A DNA stretch of 64,000 nucleotides from positions 1 through 64,000 of the forward strand of contig WGNL01000016.1 in NCBI GenBank assembly GCA_016124585.1. The letters run 5' to 3'. Below are positions 62,200 through 64,000 of this stretch, piece by piece. A model generated the notes under the pieces. The model ran no database searches. It was not told where the DNA came from and was given only the letters and a program-made list of their open reading frames with translations. Each line of letters begins with the position of its first letter. Position 1 is the first letter of the stretch. A program made the position numbers and the translations under genes. Source of the stretch: Bacteroidota bacterium. GTDB taxonomy: Bacteria > Bacteroidota > Bacteroidia > Chitinophagales > Saprospiraceae.

Positions 62200-64000
62200 C
62201 TATCCAGGATCAACATCTACGTTTACCCGTACCGTCGAGAAACCCTCCGTTTGCTGCATCACTCTCGTTGCCTCCCATATTAGGTCCTTGGTTGCCTTCC
62301 AAATAGTAGGATTCCGCTCCATTTTTATCAAAATATCCAGTAAATAGTATTCACGTACTCTGCCAACAGGAGGTACGGTAGGGCCGAGTAGCCGCTTGCC
62401 GAGCTTACTTTTTAATACCTGCACAAAATATTTTGAGCCACGGTTCAGTACATCCGGCTTCTTGTGTTTCAAGCTTATTTTTATTAATCGGCTGAAAGGG
62501 GGGTATTCAAATGCCTTGCGCTCCATGATTTCCCGCTCATAAAATGCCAGAAAATCATTGTCAATCACCTCCCGGATGACTGGATGAGAGGTGTTCATTG
62601 CTTGTACAATGACTTTGCCTCTCTTACCCCTTCGACCTGCCCTACCCGCCACCTGCGTAATGAGTTGGAAGCCCCTTTCTCCTGATCTAAAGTCGGGAAA
62701 CTGCAAAAGCTGGTCAGCACTGATAACGCCCACTACGCTCACATTTTCGAAGTCAAGCCCCTTCGTCACCATCTGCGTTCCTACCAAAATTTCAATCCGT
62801 CGTTCCTCGAAGTCGTTGATGATGCGTGCATGGGCATCCTTCGTGCGCACAGCGTCATAGTCCATGCGGCCAATATTGGCATCGGGCAGGTAGATTTTTA
62901 ATTCGTCCTCGATTTTTTCGGTTCCGAAACCCTGCAAGTTCAGCTCATGGCTCCCACAGGCGGGACAGGTTTTATTCAATTCTTGCTGGTACCCGCAGTA
63001 GTGGCATTGGAGGTTATTGCGAAACTTGTGGTAAGTCAGACTCACGTCGCAGTGGATGCATTCCGAATGCCAACCGCAGGTGTTGCAGCGAAGCGTGGGC
63101 GCATAACCCCGACGGTTTTGGAACAAAATAGCCTGTTCGCCCTTAGAAATCGCCGCTTTCAATTCTTCCAATAAAACACTGGTGAAATGGCTTTGCAACT
63201 TGCGCTGCTTTTGTTCCTCCTTTGCATCCACCACCACCACTTCAGGCATCTGAATGCCACCAAACCGCTCCGACATTTCTACCAAACCATACTTACCACT
63301 GCGGGCATTATGATAGGATTCCAAGGAAGGTGTAGCGGTGCCGAGCAGCACTTTTGCTCCATGCAAATGTGCTAGGTAAATTGCCGCATCCCGACCATGA
63401 TAACGGGGCGCAGGATCGTTTTGCTTGTAGGAAGTATCGTGCTCTTCGTCAACAATGACGAGTCCAAGGTTTTCAAAAGGCAAAAACAATCCGGACCTAG
63501 CACCGACGATGCAAATTGGCAGTTCGGCACCTACTGAACCCCTATCGTCACTTGCTGACCTACCAACTTTTTTCCAGACCTCCACCCGCTCGTTGTTCGT
63601 AATGCGGTGGTGGTAAACGGTCACTGAATCACCCAATGTTTTTTGTAAACGACTGATAATCTGCGTAGTAAGCGCCACTTCAGGCAATAAGTAGAGCACT
63701 TGTTCGCCACGATTGAGCGCCTCCTGCATCAGTTCGAGATAGACACGGGTCTTACCGCTGCCCGTCACCCCGTGGAGAAGCACGGTATTTTTTCCTTCGG
63801 TAAAATGGGTGCGTATTTCATTCAAAGCCTGTACTTGTTGAGCAGCAAGCTCATCGGCTTCCGTCACCTCGTCTTCATAGCCACTGAGACGGCTAACCTC
63901 CTTATCGTACAGCTCGAAGATGCCTTTTTTCGCCATCGAATTGAGCACGGAAGAGTCCACGTTGGCCTTTTTGTATAGCCCAGTACGGAGCATACCACCA
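62200..64000 (-). CDS. priA: Primosomal protein N' (PriA helicase), 5' end outside the window
   Basis: PriA is the replication-restart helicase. About 600 of the usual 800 residues are present. The frame stays open to the window's right edge (Gly-Gly before the first internal Met), so the N-terminal DNA-binding part lies beyond position 64000. Visible parts: Walker A LLHGVTGSGKTRVYLELM, DEEHDTSYKQNDPAPRYHGR (DEEH motif), the zinc-binding cysteines (CNTCGWHSECIHC, CHYCGYQ, CPACGS) and GTQMVTKGLDFENVSVVGV with QVAGRAGRRGKRGKVIVQ. The C-terminal domain is complete and ends at 62200. Confidence 0.94.
   Translation of the reverse strand, partial: GGMLRTGLYKKANVDSSVLNSMAKKGIFELYDKEVSRLSGYEDEVTEADELAAQQVQALNEIRTHFTEGKNTVLLHGVTGSGKTRVYLELMQEALNRGEQVLYLLPEVALTTQIISRLQKTLGDSVTVYHHRITNNERVEVWKKVGRSASDDRGSVGAELPICIVGARSGLFLPFENLGLVIVDEEHDTSYKQNDPAPRYHGRDAAIYLAHLHGAKVLLGTATPSLESYHNARSGKYGLVEMSERFGGIQMPEVVVVDAKEEQKQRKLQSHFTSVLLEELKAAISKGEQAILFQNRRGYAPTLRCNTCGWHSECIHCDVSLTYHKFRNNLQCHYCGYQQELNKTCPACGSHELNLQGFGTEKIEDELKIYLPDANIGRMDYDAVRTKDAHARIINDFEERRIEILVGTQMVTKGLDFENVSVVGVISADQLLQFPDFRSGERGFQLITQVAGRAGRRGKRGKVIVQAMNTSHPVIREVIDNDFLAFYEREIMERKAFEYPPFSRLIKISLKHKKPDVLNRGSKYFVQVLKSKLGKRLLGPTVPPVGRVREYYLLDILIKMERNPTIWKATKDLIWEATRVMQQTEGFSTVRVNVDVDPG

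Noticed and set aside
1-64000. tRNA or rRNA genes and insertion sequences
   Set aside because: No cloverleaf-like tRNA sequence, rRNA segment, transposase gene or terminal inverted repeats were recognised.

Overview
The window looks like chromosome from a member of the phylum Bacteroidota, most likely a Saprospiria-type lineage (inference). Evidence: several proteins carry type IX secretion (T9SS) sorting domains or belong to T9SS/outer-membrane families (DUF5103 plug protein, gliding-type C-terminal domains, DUF4837, DUF5723, DUF3857). Many genes are preceded by the Bacteroidota promoter element TAnnTTTG, sometimes with TTTG about 20 bp upstream. Shine-Dalgarno sequences are weak. By eye base composition is near 50% GC, except for one clearly AT-rich gene at 38.7-43.4 kb.

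Layout. 0-5.5 kb: T9SS plug protein, a Wzx/MATE-type flippase, an outer-membrane barrel and a DUF4837 lipoprotein. 5.6-12.3 kb, minus strand: CoA-binding protein, MtnA, an acyl-CoA dehydrogenase with twin operator-like palindromes, a secreted unknown, MurQ and a TsaC/Sua5 protein. 12.7-17.3 kb: tandem paralogous PKD-repeat surface proteins with type-B T9SS domains. 17.4-26.3 kb: rplS, a DUF481 barrel, a PycTM (Pycsar-effector-like) membrane protein with a degenerate HD domain, an isopenicillin-N-synthase-like oxygenase, a LytS/LytTR pair, glutathione peroxidase, holB and ricT. 27-35.7 kb: dihydrolipoyl dehydrogenase, a DUF3857 transglutaminase-like protein, a sugar-kinase/RapZ fusion, a VWA surface protein and GlgC. 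35.9-43.4 kb, the most accessory-looking part: a plus-strand cluster of an effector-associated-domain-like protein, a zinc-ribbon/CD225 membrane protein, a DUF2752 membrane protein and a zinc-ribbon M48-like pseudoprotease, facing a 1573-residue SF1 helicase-nuclease fusion. 44-64 kb: a beta-helix lipoprotein, an rRNA/tRNA methyltransferase, riboflavin synthase, a FemAB/GNAT-like protein, an XRE regulator, an ECF sigma factor, an EamA transporter with a monooxygenase-like tail, an archaemetzincin lipoprotein, a DUF5723 barrel, a TIM-barrel isomerase, aconitase, a small HAD protein, a META lipoprotein, RbfA, MetK, a minimal T9SS cargo protein and a 5'-truncated priA at the right edge.

Most genes are housekeeping or envelope functions in short transcription units closed by strong, often bidirectional hairpin terminators. 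Two layers are not explained by this gene content. One is a family of short arrays with a 7-bp period that sit at stop and start codons, sometimes as inverted arms, and one of which is read through inside mtnA; a separate 21-bp tandem array lies at 43.8 kb. The other is the 35.9-43.4 kb accessory block, my best candidate for an uncharacterised membrane-associated, possibly defensive, system.
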